Origin: Bradyrhizobium jicamae
Lineage (GTDB): Bacteria > Pseudomonadota > Alphaproteobacteria > Rhizobiales > Xanthobacteraceae
DNA length: 64,000 nt
Assembly: GCF_018130215.1 (NCBI RefSeq)
Contig: NZ_JAFCKQ010000032.1
Location: forward strand, 21,035 to 85,034
Direction: 5' to 3'
Of this stretch, positions 25,410 to 33,550 are shown in pieces (the stretch's first letter is position 1; the number at the start of each line of letters is the position of its first letter). Below the pieces are notes generated by a model. It saw only the letters and a program-made list of their open reading frames with translations, made no database searches and had not been told where the DNA came from. A program made the translations under genes and the position numbers.

Positions 25410-25424
25410 TGGACAGACGGTCAA
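25410..25424. promoter_or_regulatory. TetR-type operator candidate
   Basis: TGGACAGACGGTCAA is an imperfect dyad (10 of 15 positions symmetric) resembling NemR-like TetR sites of the form TAGAC-N-GTCTA (from memory). It lies 40 bases upstream of the reductase start and 70 bases upstream of the TetR start, overlapping the likely core promoter. Confidence 0.55.
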
Positions 25425-25493
25425 TGAGCTGAAATTGCTTTCACGGTGAGTTGAGGCCTTCACATCCGACGCGGGAGTACATAAAAGGAGATC

Positions 25494-26069
25494 ATGGCAA
25501 GGCCGCGCAGCTTCGACCCGAATGATGTCCTCGATATCGCCCGCCAGATGTTCTGGCAGAAGGGCTTTCAGGCGACCTCGCTCGACGAGATCACGGCGGC
25601 AAGCGGTGTGGCGAAGCCCAGCCTCTATGCAGCCTTCGGCGACAAGAACGCGCTGTTCCTGAAGGTGCTGGACCGCTACCACGACGGCATATTGGGCTGG
25701 GCCGAGCGCGTGCTGGCACAGCCCGGGTCGGCCCGCGACGCCATCAGGCAATGGCTCACCGGGTTCATCCCGTATTGTTCGGGCGAGAAGGGACAGCGGG
25801 GCTGTTTGTCGATCAATTCAGCGGCCGACGGCTCGCTCGACCGGGCCGAAATCCGCAAGAGCATCGAACGCTACAACAGGCGCCTCGAGGAGTTGTTGCG
25901 CGCACGGCTTCGCGCCGACCGCGCCCAATTCGGCCGGGGTTTTGACCCTGACGTCACCGCGCACACGATCATGGTGGTGCATGCGGGATTGTTGGCGCTC
26001 GCGCACCAGTCGCCGGAGTCCAGGCGTGTGAAGTCCGTGATCGACCAGGTCATGAACCTGGTCGCGTGA
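25494..26069 (+). CDS. TetR/AcrR family regulator of the divergent reductase
   Basis: A 191-residue regulator. The HTH domain reads ARPRSFDPNDVLDIARQMFWQKGFQATSLDEITAASGVAKPSLYAAFGDKNALF, the pattern of the TetR branch that controls oxidoreductases and efflux genes in soil bacteria. The ligand-binding part includes GEKGQRGCLSINSAADG, whose Cys could react with electrophiles (inference). Its ATG follows AAAAGGAG. It faces the MDR reductase with a dyad between them. Length is normal. Confidence 0.9.
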   Translation: MARPRSFDPNDVLDIARQMFWQKGFQATSLDEITAASGVAKPSLYAAFGDKNALFLKVLDRYHDGILGWAERVLAQPGSARDAIRQWLTGFIPYCSGEKGQRGCLSINSAADGSLDRAEIRKSIERYNRRLEELLRARLRADRAQFGRGFDPDVTAHTIMVVHAGLLALAHQSPESRRVKSVIDQVMNLVA

Positions 26070-26203
26070 CCGCCAGTCCGCGCCGACCCTCCCCAGCAGA
26101 GACATAAAATCGTACAATTGCAACGAGTATCATTTGAGCGTGGCGCTATGCCGCGTGAGTAAACCGCTCGCGTTCAGAACGCTTTCACCGGTCAGGAGCG
26201 ACC

Positions 26204-27226
26204 TTGGACATCGTTCTCATACTTCTAGTCGCCGCGACGATCATCGTCGCGTTGTCTGTGGCATATAATCTTTTGCATTACGTCCTTTTCCTCATGGTGA
26301 CGCATCCAAGGGACGCGAGCGGGATAGGCCAGCAACTCAATCCATTCGAGCAGCGCCAATTGGTCGAGTGGGCGCCACGGCCGGACGACTTTCTCAAGCA
26401 CGATGACGAGAAGCGGACGTACGACGACGTGTTCGGGACCTATCGCGACGAAGAGGCGAACTACAGCACGTGCATATTCCCCCGGACGGCATTTTCGCAG
26501 GCCTACGAGGCCGAATATGCGCTTCTGAAGCCCAAGGACGGGATGCGGTTGCTGGACCTGGGGTGCGGTTCCGGCGCGGCCGCTGCGTATCTCTCCAGCC
26601 GGCGCAACATCGACATCGTGTGCGTGACCAATTCATCCGTGCAAGCCGACATCTGCCGGCGAAAGTTCGCGAAGCTCGGCGGGCGTGGACAGGTCATCGT
26701 CACGGACTTCGACAGCCTCGATCTCCCGAACGACAGTTTCGACGCGATCTATTCGCTGGAGTCGATCGGCTACACCAAGGACCTGGACACCTGGCTGGCG
26801 CGATGCTGGCGAATGCTCAAGCCGGGCGGCCGCCTGCTGGTCCGCACACCGGGATCGCTGGATCATTGCCGCCGCGAGGAGGACTACCGGAGCGTCACCG
26901 CCTTCTTCGACAACTGGCGCTACAATTTCGTCGGCGCCAATCTTCTCGTCTACAAGCTGCGCCGGCTCGGCTTCGGCCCGATTCGCTATCGACGCCTGCA
27001 GTTCTGGGCCTGGGGCCTCACATGGAACTTCTTTCAACACCTGCTGCTGTGGAAGTACCGGCTGAAGATGCGCACCTTCGTGGAGCTGGAACGGATCATC
27101 TGGCGCACGTCGAAGGTATTCGTGTTCGGCAACCCCTATAACATCGTGCTCGCCATCAAGCCGAAGGCCGCACGGCTCTCCGAAGTGCCGCCCCAAACGG
27201 AATGCACCGATCAAAGCGCGAGCTGA
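26204..27226 (+). CDS. Membrane-anchored class I SAM-dependent methyltransferase
   Basis: A 340-residue methyltransferase with an N-terminal membrane helix (IVLILLVAATIIVALSVAYNLLHYVLFLMV region). The SAM-binding motif is LLDLGCGSGAAAAYL, followed by VCVTNSSVQADICRRKF and motif post-I/II VTDFDSLDLPNDSFDAIYSLESIGY, like sterol/cyclopropane-type methyltransferases acting on lipids. Translation probably starts at TTG 26204, six bases after AGGAG. The 3' end overlaps the 3' end of the oxidoreductase on the opposite strand by 16 bases. A lipid or quinone substrate is likely given the membrane anchor, but this is inference. Confidence 0.82.
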   Translation: MDIVLILLVAATIIVALSVAYNLLHYVLFLMVTHPRDASGIGQQLNPFEQRQLVEWAPRPDDFLKHDDEKRTYDDVFGTYRDEEANYSTCIFPRTAFSQAYEAEYALLKPKDGMRLLDLGCGSGAAAAYLSSRRNIDIVCVTNSSVQADICRRKFAKLGGRGQVIVTDFDSLDLPNDSFDAIYSLESIGYTKDLDTWLARCWRMLKPGGRLLVRTPGSLDHCRREEDYRSVTAFFDNWRYNFVGANLLVYKLRRLGFGPIRYRRLQFWAWGLTWNFFQHLLLWKYRLKMRTFVELERIIWRTSKVFVFGNPYNIVLAIKPKAARLSEVPPQTECTDQSAS

Positions 27227-29286
27227 ACCCGATCCCCGCCGCCGGCTTCCGGTGCCGCAGGTACGGCGCAGCAGATCAGCACCTCGTTGCCGGCCACCTC
27301 GGCGGTGGGATCCTTCACATAGGTCACGGCACCTGCCTGCAGTCGGGTTCGGCACGAGCCGCAGTTCCCTGCCCGGCAGGAGAACGCGGGACTGAGCCCG
27401 CTTGCTTCCGCCAGCTCGAGCAACGTGCCCGATTCCGGCGTCCAGCGTGCCTCCTTCGAGGATGCGGTGAAGTCGACCGCAACCGGCTCGGTCGCCGGTG
27501 GCCGGCGCGTCGGCGCCGCTGACGCGACGTCGGGCGTTCTCACCAGCGACGACGGACCGAACGCCTCCGCATGGATCCGGTGGTCCGCAACGTTGTAGCC
27601 CCGCAAGCCGTCATAGAGCGACTGCGTGAAACGCGGCGGCCCGCATAGATAGAAGTCGTAATCGTTGAACGGCAGGACGCGCGACAGCAGCGCCATGTCG
27701 ATCCGCCCGGCGGCGTCGTAGTCCGTACCCTCCGCAGCGCCATCGACGTCGCTGAGTACGCGGATGATCCGGACCGCGCCGCCGGCAGCGCTCGCGAGTT
27801 GCTCCAGCTCGCCGCCGAACGCACGATCCCGCCTGGCATGCGCGGCCTGCAACAGGAACGTCGACCGGATGCGTCGGGTGCGCAACCCCTCGTAGACCAC
27901 GTGACGCAGCATGGCGAGCAGTGGGGTAATCCCGACGCCGCCGGCAAGCAGCACCGCCGGCCGCTTCTCGCGCGCGTCGATCGTGAACGCGCCATCCGGC
28001 GCGCGCGTCTCGATGAGATCGCCGACATGGATGTTGTCGTGCAGATGCTGCGACACCAGACCGTCGCGCTTGACGCTGATGCGGTAGATGCCGTCCGACG
28101 GCGCGACGGACAGCGTGTAGGTGCGGATGACCGGCTTGTCCACGCCGGGCAGAGACAGGCGGATCGGCAAATGCTGCCCCGCCTTGTGCGGAAGCAACCC
28201 TGCTCCATCATCAGGCCGGAGATGAAACGAGCGGATCGAAGCGCTCTCGTCGACGATATCAGTCACCTTGAACGGACGCCATTGCGTCGCGCGCTCGGCC
28301 GCCCTGATGCGGTCGGCGGCCTGCGTCCAGTCACCGGTCATCAGCGCGTTCGGCGACCAGCCATCAGCGCGGAAGGCCCAGCGCAACGGCAGCGCACCGC
28401 GTCTCCGCACAATGCGACGGGCGCGGAAGCGCCAGAGCCGTTCGGCGCCCTGAAATGCCGCGATCTCGGGAGACTCCAGGATCACCTCCGCATCACCGGT
28501 CATTTGCAGCATGTCGCCGGTCTCGAAATCGACGAACAGCAGCCCCGCCTTGCCGTTCAGGTGGATGTTGCCGAGCGTGTTGAAAAACAGATTGCCGGCG
28601 AAATCGGGAATCGTCAGGGTGCCGTCGTCGCTGATGCGGACAAAACCGGCTCTGCCGCCGCGATGCGAGACGTCGACCTGGCGGCGATCCTCGCGCTCGG
28701 CATAGGAGGCCACGAAGAACGTGTCGGCCACCTTGATCATGTCGCGCGTGGCCTGATCGAGCGAAGCGCTCTCCTCGATCTCACCGTTGAACGGCTCATC
28801 CGTCGCGCGGACGAACCTGAAGTCGCGCAGCTGGATGTATTGCGGACAATTGCCAAAGCTCTGGTCGACGTCGAAGCCGAGTGCGTTGCCTGATGATGAG
28901 CGAATGATTCCGTTCGCGCGGTTGCGGCGGCGGGTGTGCAACTCGATGCCCAGCAGCGCGATGGCGTCGCCCTCCTGCGCGCCCTCGGCCGCGGGATCGC
29001 CGGGGTCGGGACGCGCAGCGATCTCGAGGCTGCGCTCGGTCGGCGAGGAAATGAAGCCCGGCCGTCCTGTCAGCAACGTGGCCCAAGCGTCGCCCTTGCG
29101 GTCGACGCTGCCTAACACAATGAACGGAATCCGGGCAAAGAATTCGCGGTGCTGATCCGGCATGAAGTCGCGCACGGATCGCCGGCCCACGGACTCCATG
29201 CGCTCGGCGACACCGGCCTTCTGCTGGATCGCCTTTTCACCGGCATGCCAGGTCGCGAGCTTCGTCTTCGTTCGCCTGTCGCTCAT
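27211..29286 (-). CDS. Pyridoxamine-oxidase-like / FNR-like reductase / 2Fe-2S ferredoxin fusion
   Basis: A 691-residue three-part protein. Residues ~1-320 form a PNPOx-like flavin-binding split barrel (IPFIVLGSVDRKGDAWATLLTGRPGF, FFNTLGNIHLNGKAGLLFVDF). Residues ~340-570 are a ferredoxin-reductase module with the flavin motif RTYTLS and NAD motif LLAGGVGITPLLAML, ending in DFYLCGPPRF. The last ~100 residues are a plant-type 2Fe-2S domain, SCRAGNCGSCRTRL..ICC. It would pass electrons from NAD(P)H to an acceptor, perhaps the nearby Rieske protein's partner oxygenase (inference). It follows the GST gene by 60 bases. Confidence 0.88.
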   Translation of the reverse strand: MSDRRTKTKLATWHAGEKAIQQKAGVAERMESVGRRSVRDFMPDQHREFFARIPFIVLGSVDRKGDAWATLLTGRPGFISSPTERSLEIAARPDPGDPAAEGAQEGDAIALLGIELHTRRRNRANGIIRSSSGNALGFDVDQSFGNCPQYIQLRDFRFVRATDEPFNGEIEESASLDQATRDMIKVADTFFVASYAEREDRRQVDVSHRGGRAGFVRISDDGTLTIPDFAGNLFFNTLGNIHLNGKAGLLFVDFETGDMLQMTGDAEVILESPEIAAFQGAERLWRFRARRIVRRRGALPLRWAFRADGWSPNALMTGDWTQAADRIRAAERATQWRPFKVTDIVDESASIRSFHLRPDDGAGLLPHKAGQHLPIRLSLPGVDKPVIRTYTLSVAPSDGIYRISVKRDGLVSQHLHDNIHVGDLIETRAPDGAFTIDAREKRPAVLLAGGVGITPLLAMLRHVVYEGLRTRRIRSTFLLQAAHARRDRAFGGELEQLASAAGGAVRIIRVLSDVDGAAEGTDYDAAGRIDMALLSRVLPFNDYDFYLCGPPRFTQSLYDGLRGYNVADHRIHAEAFGPSSLVRTPDVASAAPTRRPPATEPVAVDFTASSKEARWTPESGTLLELAEASGLSPAFSCRAGNCGSCRTRLQAGAVTYVKDPTAEVAGNEVLICCAVPAAPEAGGGDRVQLAL

Positions 29287-29346
29287 TTCATCGCCCTCCC
29301 CGTCGGGGTTGGACGGGCGCGCCCGATGACGCGCCCGATCAGCTTG

Positions 29347-29964
29347 TCATGCTGCCGTCGCCAAACCGACGGGCGTCTTTGCAAACGGCACGAAGCCCGG
29401 CAGCGCCTCGATCCGGCGCAGGAAGGCGTTCACGTTGGCGTAGGTCGAGAGATCGACATTGCCTTCGGGAGCACTCGACAAATAGCTGTAGAGCGCCACA
29501 TCCGCGATCGTCGGCCGCGCGCCGACCAGCCAGTCGCGATCGGCCAGATGCGCTTCGAGCCGCTTCAGCAATACATGCGCACGGCCGATCACATCTTCCG
29601 GATTGAACTTCGCGCCGAACACGGTGACGAGCCGCGCCGCGGCGGGACCATAGGCCACTTCCCCGGCGGCCACCGACAGCCAGCGCTGCACGGAAGCGGC
29701 ACCCTTCGCATCGGCGGGCAGCCAGTCGGTGCGGCCGAGCCTGGTTGCGACATAGACCAGGATCGCGTTGGAATCGGAGACGATGGTGCCGTCGTCATCC
29801 AGCACCGGCACCTGGCCGAACGGATTGAGCGCAAGGAATTCCGCCGTCTTGTGCGCGCCCGACTTCAGGTCGACCTCGACCAGTTGGTGCGGCACGCCCA
29901 GCAGGGACAGAAACAGGCGAGCACGGTGCGCGTGGCCTGACAGGGGAAAATGATAGAGCTTCAT
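29347..29964 (-). CDS. Glutathione S-transferase family protein
   Basis: A 205-residue GST with a thioredoxin-like N-domain starting MKLYHFPLSGHAHRARLFLSLLGV, the cis-Pro/Ser glutathione segment NPFGQVPVLDDDGTIVSDSNAILVYVA, and a helical C-domain with WLVGARPTIADVALYSYLS. It probably conjugates or isomerises a catabolic intermediate. I start at 29964 where homology begins. It precedes the PNPOx-ferredoxin fusion in one unit, and a strong inverted repeat (30063-30085) lies 98 bases upstream. Confidence 0.9.
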   Translation of the reverse strand: MKLYHFPLSGHAHRARLFLSLLGVPHQLVEVDLKSGAHKTAEFLALNPFGQVPVLDDDGTIVSDSNAILVYVATRLGRTDWLPADAKGAASVQRWLSVAAGEVAYGPAAARLVTVFGAKFNPEDVIGRAHVLLKRLEAHLADRDWLVGARPTIADVALYSYLSSAPEGNVDLSTYANVNAFLRRIEALPGFVPFAKTPVGLATAA

Positions 29965-30062
29965 GATGCAATTCCCGGAACTCGTGGACGGGGTCATTCC
30001 CGATCCGCGACCCCAAGATGGCTCATTGCACCGAACATGATAATCGCCGGCACTGGCACTTC

Positions 30063-30085
30063 ATTATTGCGAATTCAGCAATAAT
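30063..30085. promoter_or_regulatory. ATTATTGC-N7-GCAATAAT inverted repeat upstream of GST
   Basis: Perfect 8-bp arms with a 7-base spacer, AT-rich against a GC-rich background. It contains T-N11-A in the form ATTGC-N7-GCAAT, the layout of LysR-type sites. It sits just after the Rieske gene stop and upstream of the GST start on the minus strand. It could alternatively fold as a transcript-end hairpin. Confidence 0.5.
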
Positions 30086-30091
30086 CCGCGC

Positions 30092-30505
30092 CTATACCTC
30101 GACAATCACGTAATTGTCCTCGACGTGCACCGGAAACGTCTCGGCCACGTAGGGTCCCTTCTGCAGCTCCTCCCCGCTTTCGACCGCGACCGGAAAGGAG
30201 CGGACCTTGAAGCGCTTCGGGTCGAACCAGGACTGGCCGTTGCGGATGTCGAATTCCCAGCCATGCCAGGCACAGCGCAGCATTTCGCCGACGCGGTCGC
30301 GGTGGTACATGCCGGGCTCCGGCGAGGTCAGCCGCGCGACGCAGGCCGCCTTCTCCAGCGGCGCGCCCTCATGCGGGCAGCGATTGAGCAATGCGAAGAA
30401 CTCGCCATTGACGTGGAACACGACGATGTCGCGGCCTTCGACGCCGAACACCCTGTTGCCCCCGGCCGGGATATCGCTGGTGCGCGCGACGATGTGACGG
30501 GCCAT
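30092..30505 (-). CDS. Rieske 2Fe-2S protein
   Basis: A 137-residue stand-alone Rieske domain. The cluster ligands are in NRCPHEGAPL (Cys, His) and LRCAWHGWEFDIRNGQSW (Cys, His), with the second motif typical of dioxygenase-type Rieske ferredoxins. It may transfer electrons to an oxygenase or hydroxylate directly in complex. The separation between the two ligand pairs (about 30 residues with RLTSPEPGMYHRDRVGEM) is longer than in small BphF-type ferredoxins. It is third in line after two amidohydrolases, eight bases past the stop of the second. Confidence 0.88.
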   Translation of the reverse strand: MARHIVARTSDIPAGGNRVFGVEGRDIVVFHVNGEFFALLNRCPHEGAPLEKAACVARLTSPEPGMYHRDRVGEMLRCAWHGWEFDIRNGQSWFDPKRFKVRSFPVAVESGEELQKGPYVAETFPVHVEDNYVIVEV

Positions 30506-30513
30506 CCTGCGTC

Positions 30514-31626
30514 CTAGAACTTGTACACCGCGCGGGCGTTGCCGTTGAAGATCTTGCGCCGTTCGACCTCGGTCAGCGGCGTCTTGAAGGCGTAGCGCGC
30601 GTCGTCGTAGTCCCAGTGCGGATAGTCCGACGAGAACAACAGCCGGTCGATGCCGACCCATTCGATCAGCTGGCGCAGATGCCGCGCTTCGTCCGGCTCG
30701 TCGATCGGCTGGGTCGTGAACCAGAAGTGCTCCTTCACATATTCACTCGGCTTGCGCTTCAGATGCGGCACCTCGCTGCGGAAGCGCTCGAAATGCTGGT
30801 CCATCCGCCACATCGCCGAGGGGATCCAGCCGAAGCCGCCCTCGATGAACACGATCTTCAGCCTCGGGAAGCGTTCGGGCACGCCTTCGAGCACCAGGCT
30901 GGTGAGCATCGACGCCATCGTATGCGCGTTCGACTGGTGTTCTTCGCAATAATAGGAGGGCCAGCCGCCGCCGGTCGGCGCGTGCCCGCCATAGCCGCCG
31001 ACATGAATGCCGAGCGGCAGATCGAGTTCTTGCGCGCGTGCATAGATCGGCCAGTAACCGCGGCGGCCGAGCGGCTCGTTGGCGCGCGGCGAGACGTTGA
31101 TCTGGATGTATTCGCCGGTTTTTGCGCAGCGCTCGATCTCGGCGAGGCCGAGATCCGAGCCATCCTGCCCGACCAGGATAGAGGCCTTCAGGCGCGGATC
31201 GCGATGCGCCCAGAACGCGAGCTGCCAGTCGTTGATGGCGCGCTGGATCGCAGCGCCGAATTCCAGGTTCTGCTGCGAGAAGATGAAGAGGTCGAGCACC
31301 TGAAGAATCCCGAACTCGACGTCGAACGGATCGAGATGCTGCTTGCGCATGAAATCGAGGTCGGAGCCGGGGACGCCACCGGTCGGCGGCCAGGCGTCGC
31401 GCCGCGCGATCAGCGGCGAGGAGCGCGGATAGGGCGTGGTGCCGATATAGGGCGTGCGCAGGTGGCTGCCGTACTCCTTCAGGTGCTGCTGCCAGCGCTT
31501 CGGCAGGAATTCGTCGAGGTCGCTATGCGAACGAATGCTCGGATGGATGTCGCAGTCGATGATGCGCAAGCGCGTCGCGGCGGTCTTTTCCTCATCGAGC
31601 ACCGGGCGGTCCATGACGTCACTCAT
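30514..31626 (-). CDS. Amidohydrolase family protein (ACMSD-like), first of pair
   Basis: A 370-residue metal-dependent hydrolase/decarboxylase of the amidohydrolase-2 group. Metal ligands are in IIDCDIHPSIR (Asp-x-His), LGIHVGGYGGH (His) and LLFSSDYPHWDYDD (Asp). ACMSD-type enzymes decarboxylate or hydrolyse aromatic-ring cleavage products. A perfect AAGGAGG precedes the ATG and overlaps the TAA of the upstream paralogue. Together with the Rieske protein it suggests breakdown of an aromatic or heterocyclic compound, substrate unknown. Confidence 0.88.
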   Translation of the reverse strand: MSDVMDRPVLDEEKTAATRLRIIDCDIHPSIRSHSDLDEFLPKRWQQHLKEYGSHLRTPYIGTTPYPRSSPLIARRDAWPPTGGVPGSDLDFMRKQHLDPFDVEFGILQVLDLFIFSQQNLEFGAAIQRAINDWQLAFWAHRDPRLKASILVGQDGSDLGLAEIERCAKTGEYIQINVSPRANEPLGRRGYWPIYARAQELDLPLGIHVGGYGGHAPTGGGWPSYYCEEHQSNAHTMASMLTSLVLEGVPERFPRLKIVFIEGGFGWIPSAMWRMDQHFERFRSEVPHLKRKPSEYVKEHFWFTTQPIDEPDEARHLRQLIEWVGIDRLLFSSDYPHWDYDDARYAFKTPLTEVERRKIFNGNARAVYKF

Positions 31627-31636
31627 GCAAGCCTCC

Positions 31637-32701
31637 TTATGAATCCAGCTTCAACCGCGGAAAGGTCTCCCGCGGATTGTCTTCACACATCCGAGACACG
31701 ATGCTCTTTGGCAGATGCGGCGGAATCGGATCGTCGCCGTCGAACTGCCAGTGCGGATAGTCGGATGCGAACAGGAACATCTTGTCGGAGCCGATCTGGT
31801 CGATGACGTCTTCCACGCCGGTTGGATCCGGCGGGCCGTCGAACGGCTGCATGGTGACGCGGAAATGATCGCGGATGATCGAGGCCGGCTCGCGCTCGAC
31901 CCAGGGCACTTCGACGCGGACGCCGCGCCAGGTCTTGTTGGCGCGCCACATGAAGGCCGGCAGCCAGCTCACGCCTGACTCCATCAGCACGATCTTCAGG
32001 TGCGGGAATTTGCCGAACACCCCCTCATAGATCAGGCTCAGCGCCTGCGCCTGGAACGCCTGCGCCTCCGCCAGGTAATATTCGTAGCGATAGGACGGCC
32101 AGCCGATCGAGCTCGGCGCGGTGCGGTAGGCGCTTCCTGCGTGGATCGCGATCGGCAGTTTGTATTTCTCCGCGGCCTGGTAGATCGGCCAATGGTGACG
32201 GCGGCCGAGCAGCGTCTCGCCCTGCGAGGGCACCAGAACCGACACGAAGCGATTGTCGGAGGCGCGGCGCTCGATCTCCTCGACCGCGAGGTCCGGCGCC
32301 TGAATCGGCACCACGATCGAGGCACGCAGCCGCTTGTCCCTCGCAAGCCACTCGGCCGCGATCCAGTCGTTGATCGCCCTGCAGAAGTCAGCCGCCATGT
32401 AGGGATCGAACACCGCCTGAGCGCCGTACACGACATTGCAGATCGCGTGGCTGGCGCCGAGCTGGTCGAACGCACCGCGCTGCACCATGGCAAGATCGCT
32501 GCCGGGCTTGCTTCCGTCCGCCGGGCGCCAGTCGGCGCGGCCGCTCAGGGGCATCGATGGCGGATAGGAGTTGAGATCGAGCCCGTCGATGGCCCGGCTG
32601 ACGACCTGCTCCTTCCAGTGATCGTTGAGATAGGGCAGCAGCGTAGTGCGCGTCCCTCCCACCGCGGGATGGATGTCGCAGTCGATGCGCGTGGCCGCCA
32701 T
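31637..32701 (-). CDS. Amidohydrolase family protein (ACMSD-like), second of pair
   Basis: A 354-residue paralogue of the preceding entry. The metal motifs are RIDCDIHPAVGG, IAIHAGSAYR and FLFASDYPHWQFDG. It shares the block RASDNRFVSVLVPSQGETLLGRRHHWPIYQ with the counterpart CAKTGEYIQINVSPRANEPLGRRGYWPIY, showing duplication. It is the promoter-proximal gene of the minus-strand group. I choose ATG 32701 because GAGGA lies six bases upstream; an in-frame start at 32767 would add a low-complexity NRDKNRDKNQ tail encoded by a 12-bp tandem repeat. Confidence 0.86.
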   Translation of the reverse strand: MAATRIDCDIHPAVGGTRTTLLPYLNDHWKEQVVSRAIDGLDLNSYPPSMPLSGRADWRPADGSKPGSDLAMVQRGAFDQLGASHAICNVVYGAQAVFDPYMAADFCRAINDWIAAEWLARDKRLRASIVVPIQAPDLAVEEIERRASDNRFVSVLVPSQGETLLGRRHHWPIYQAAEKYKLPIAIHAGSAYRTAPSSIGWPSYRYEYYLAEAQAFQAQALSLIYEGVFGKFPHLKIVLMESGVSWLPAFMWRANKTWRGVRVEVPWVEREPASIIRDHFRVTMQPFDGPPDPTGVEDVIDQIGSDKMFLFASDYPHWQFDGDDPIPPHLPKSIVSRMCEDNPRETFPRLKLDS

Positions 32702-33143
32702 GGCGTTCCTCACACCCTTAACTTGATTCTTGTCTCGATTCTTGTCTCGATTCTTGGCGGCATCCATGCCGCGAACCGGACTGTGACGCCGATGGCCTGA
32801 TCCTGCAAGCCGATAGATGCGGGGCAGCTCCGCCCGGTCAGCGCATCAGCCTGCTCACGGGCGCGAAGGCCCTTGCCGCAGCTTCAGTTTCGGCATCATC
32901 GCTGGAGCTTGAGCAAGTTGTGCCAGAGGAGATTTGAGTGCAGAAACCGGCAACTTAGTCCCCTTAGTCCCTTTAGTGCCTTGAGCCGTTTTCAGATCGT
33001 TCCGTGATCGGAGCGAAACATACTGCTGGCGCTTGCGCGCAATAGAGCGCAGCCTTGCCCCATCGCCGCACGACCTTCGGTATACATCGGCGATGAGAAC
33101 GCCGGTTGCGCTCCCGCCTGTATACTCAAGAGGAGCAACGGGA
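32702..33143. other. Intergenic region upstream of the amidohydrolase group
   Basis: No convincing gene is seen. It holds the 12-bp tandem repeat, a short run of TTAGTCCC-like direct repeats at about 32956-32980, and two GTATAC dyads at about 33079 and 33118, the second immediately before the ribosome site AGAGGAG of the small gene at 33144. The amidohydrolase promoter should lie here, but I cannot place it. Confidence 0.5.
32725..32756. repeat. 12-bp tandem repeat GATTCTTGTCTC, 2.7 copies
   Basis: Two exact copies plus eight bases of a third, 24-55 bases upstream of the amidohydrolase start. Slippage here would alter spacing between promoter and gene, or the length of an N-terminal extension if the upstream start were used. 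Confidence 0.8.
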
Positions 33144-33368
33144 ATGCCGGTCACGCGTCAATTCGCAGACATCAATCTCACGCCTGACCAGCAGCACATC
33201 ATCGAACTGGCATTCGGCACCGCTTTGCGCAAGCTCAACCTGGTTGATCGCAACGATCCGCTGTGCGACCTCGTGGCCAAGACGATGGTCGAGGTTCTCA
33301 CGCGCGGCGTCACCAACGCCTTGGCGCTATCCGAGATAACGATCCGGGAAATTGGCGTGCTGAGGTAG
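33144..33368 (+). CDS. Small conserved-looking helical protein, unknown
   Basis: A 74-residue acidic to neutral helical protein (LTPDQQHIIELAFGTALRKLNLVDRNDPLCDLVAKTMVEVLTRGVTNALALSEITIREIG) with AGAGGAG ten bases before its ATG. No membrane segment or signal peptide is present. Similar small proteins with a D-P-L-C-x-L-V-A-x-x-M core occur in Bradyrhizobium (recollection), possibly as four-helix dimers. It stands alone between two intergenic regions; function is unknown. Confidence 0.65.
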   Translation: MPVTRQFADINLTPDQQHIIELAFGTALRKLNLVDRNDPLCDLVAKTMVEVLTRGVTNALALSEITIREIGVLR

Positions 33369-33550
33369 CGAAGCGCGACGGAAGAGCATCGCGCAACCTA
33401 CGCGATCCTTTCAATGTTGGACCGCTGAGACTACGTGAGAGATTCGCTGAGTTCGCCCGCGCAGCATCCTGCTCGGGTTTCATCGTCCATCATCGTAGAT
33501 CACCGCCGATCACGGCCACGCGCTCGTGAGTCCGCCAACGCGCCGCCCGG

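Noticed and set aside
32855..33154. A 99-codon minus-strand frame with TKGTKGTK text
   Set aside because: The repeat text comes from short direct repeats in intergenic DNA; no ribosome site and no protein-like pattern.
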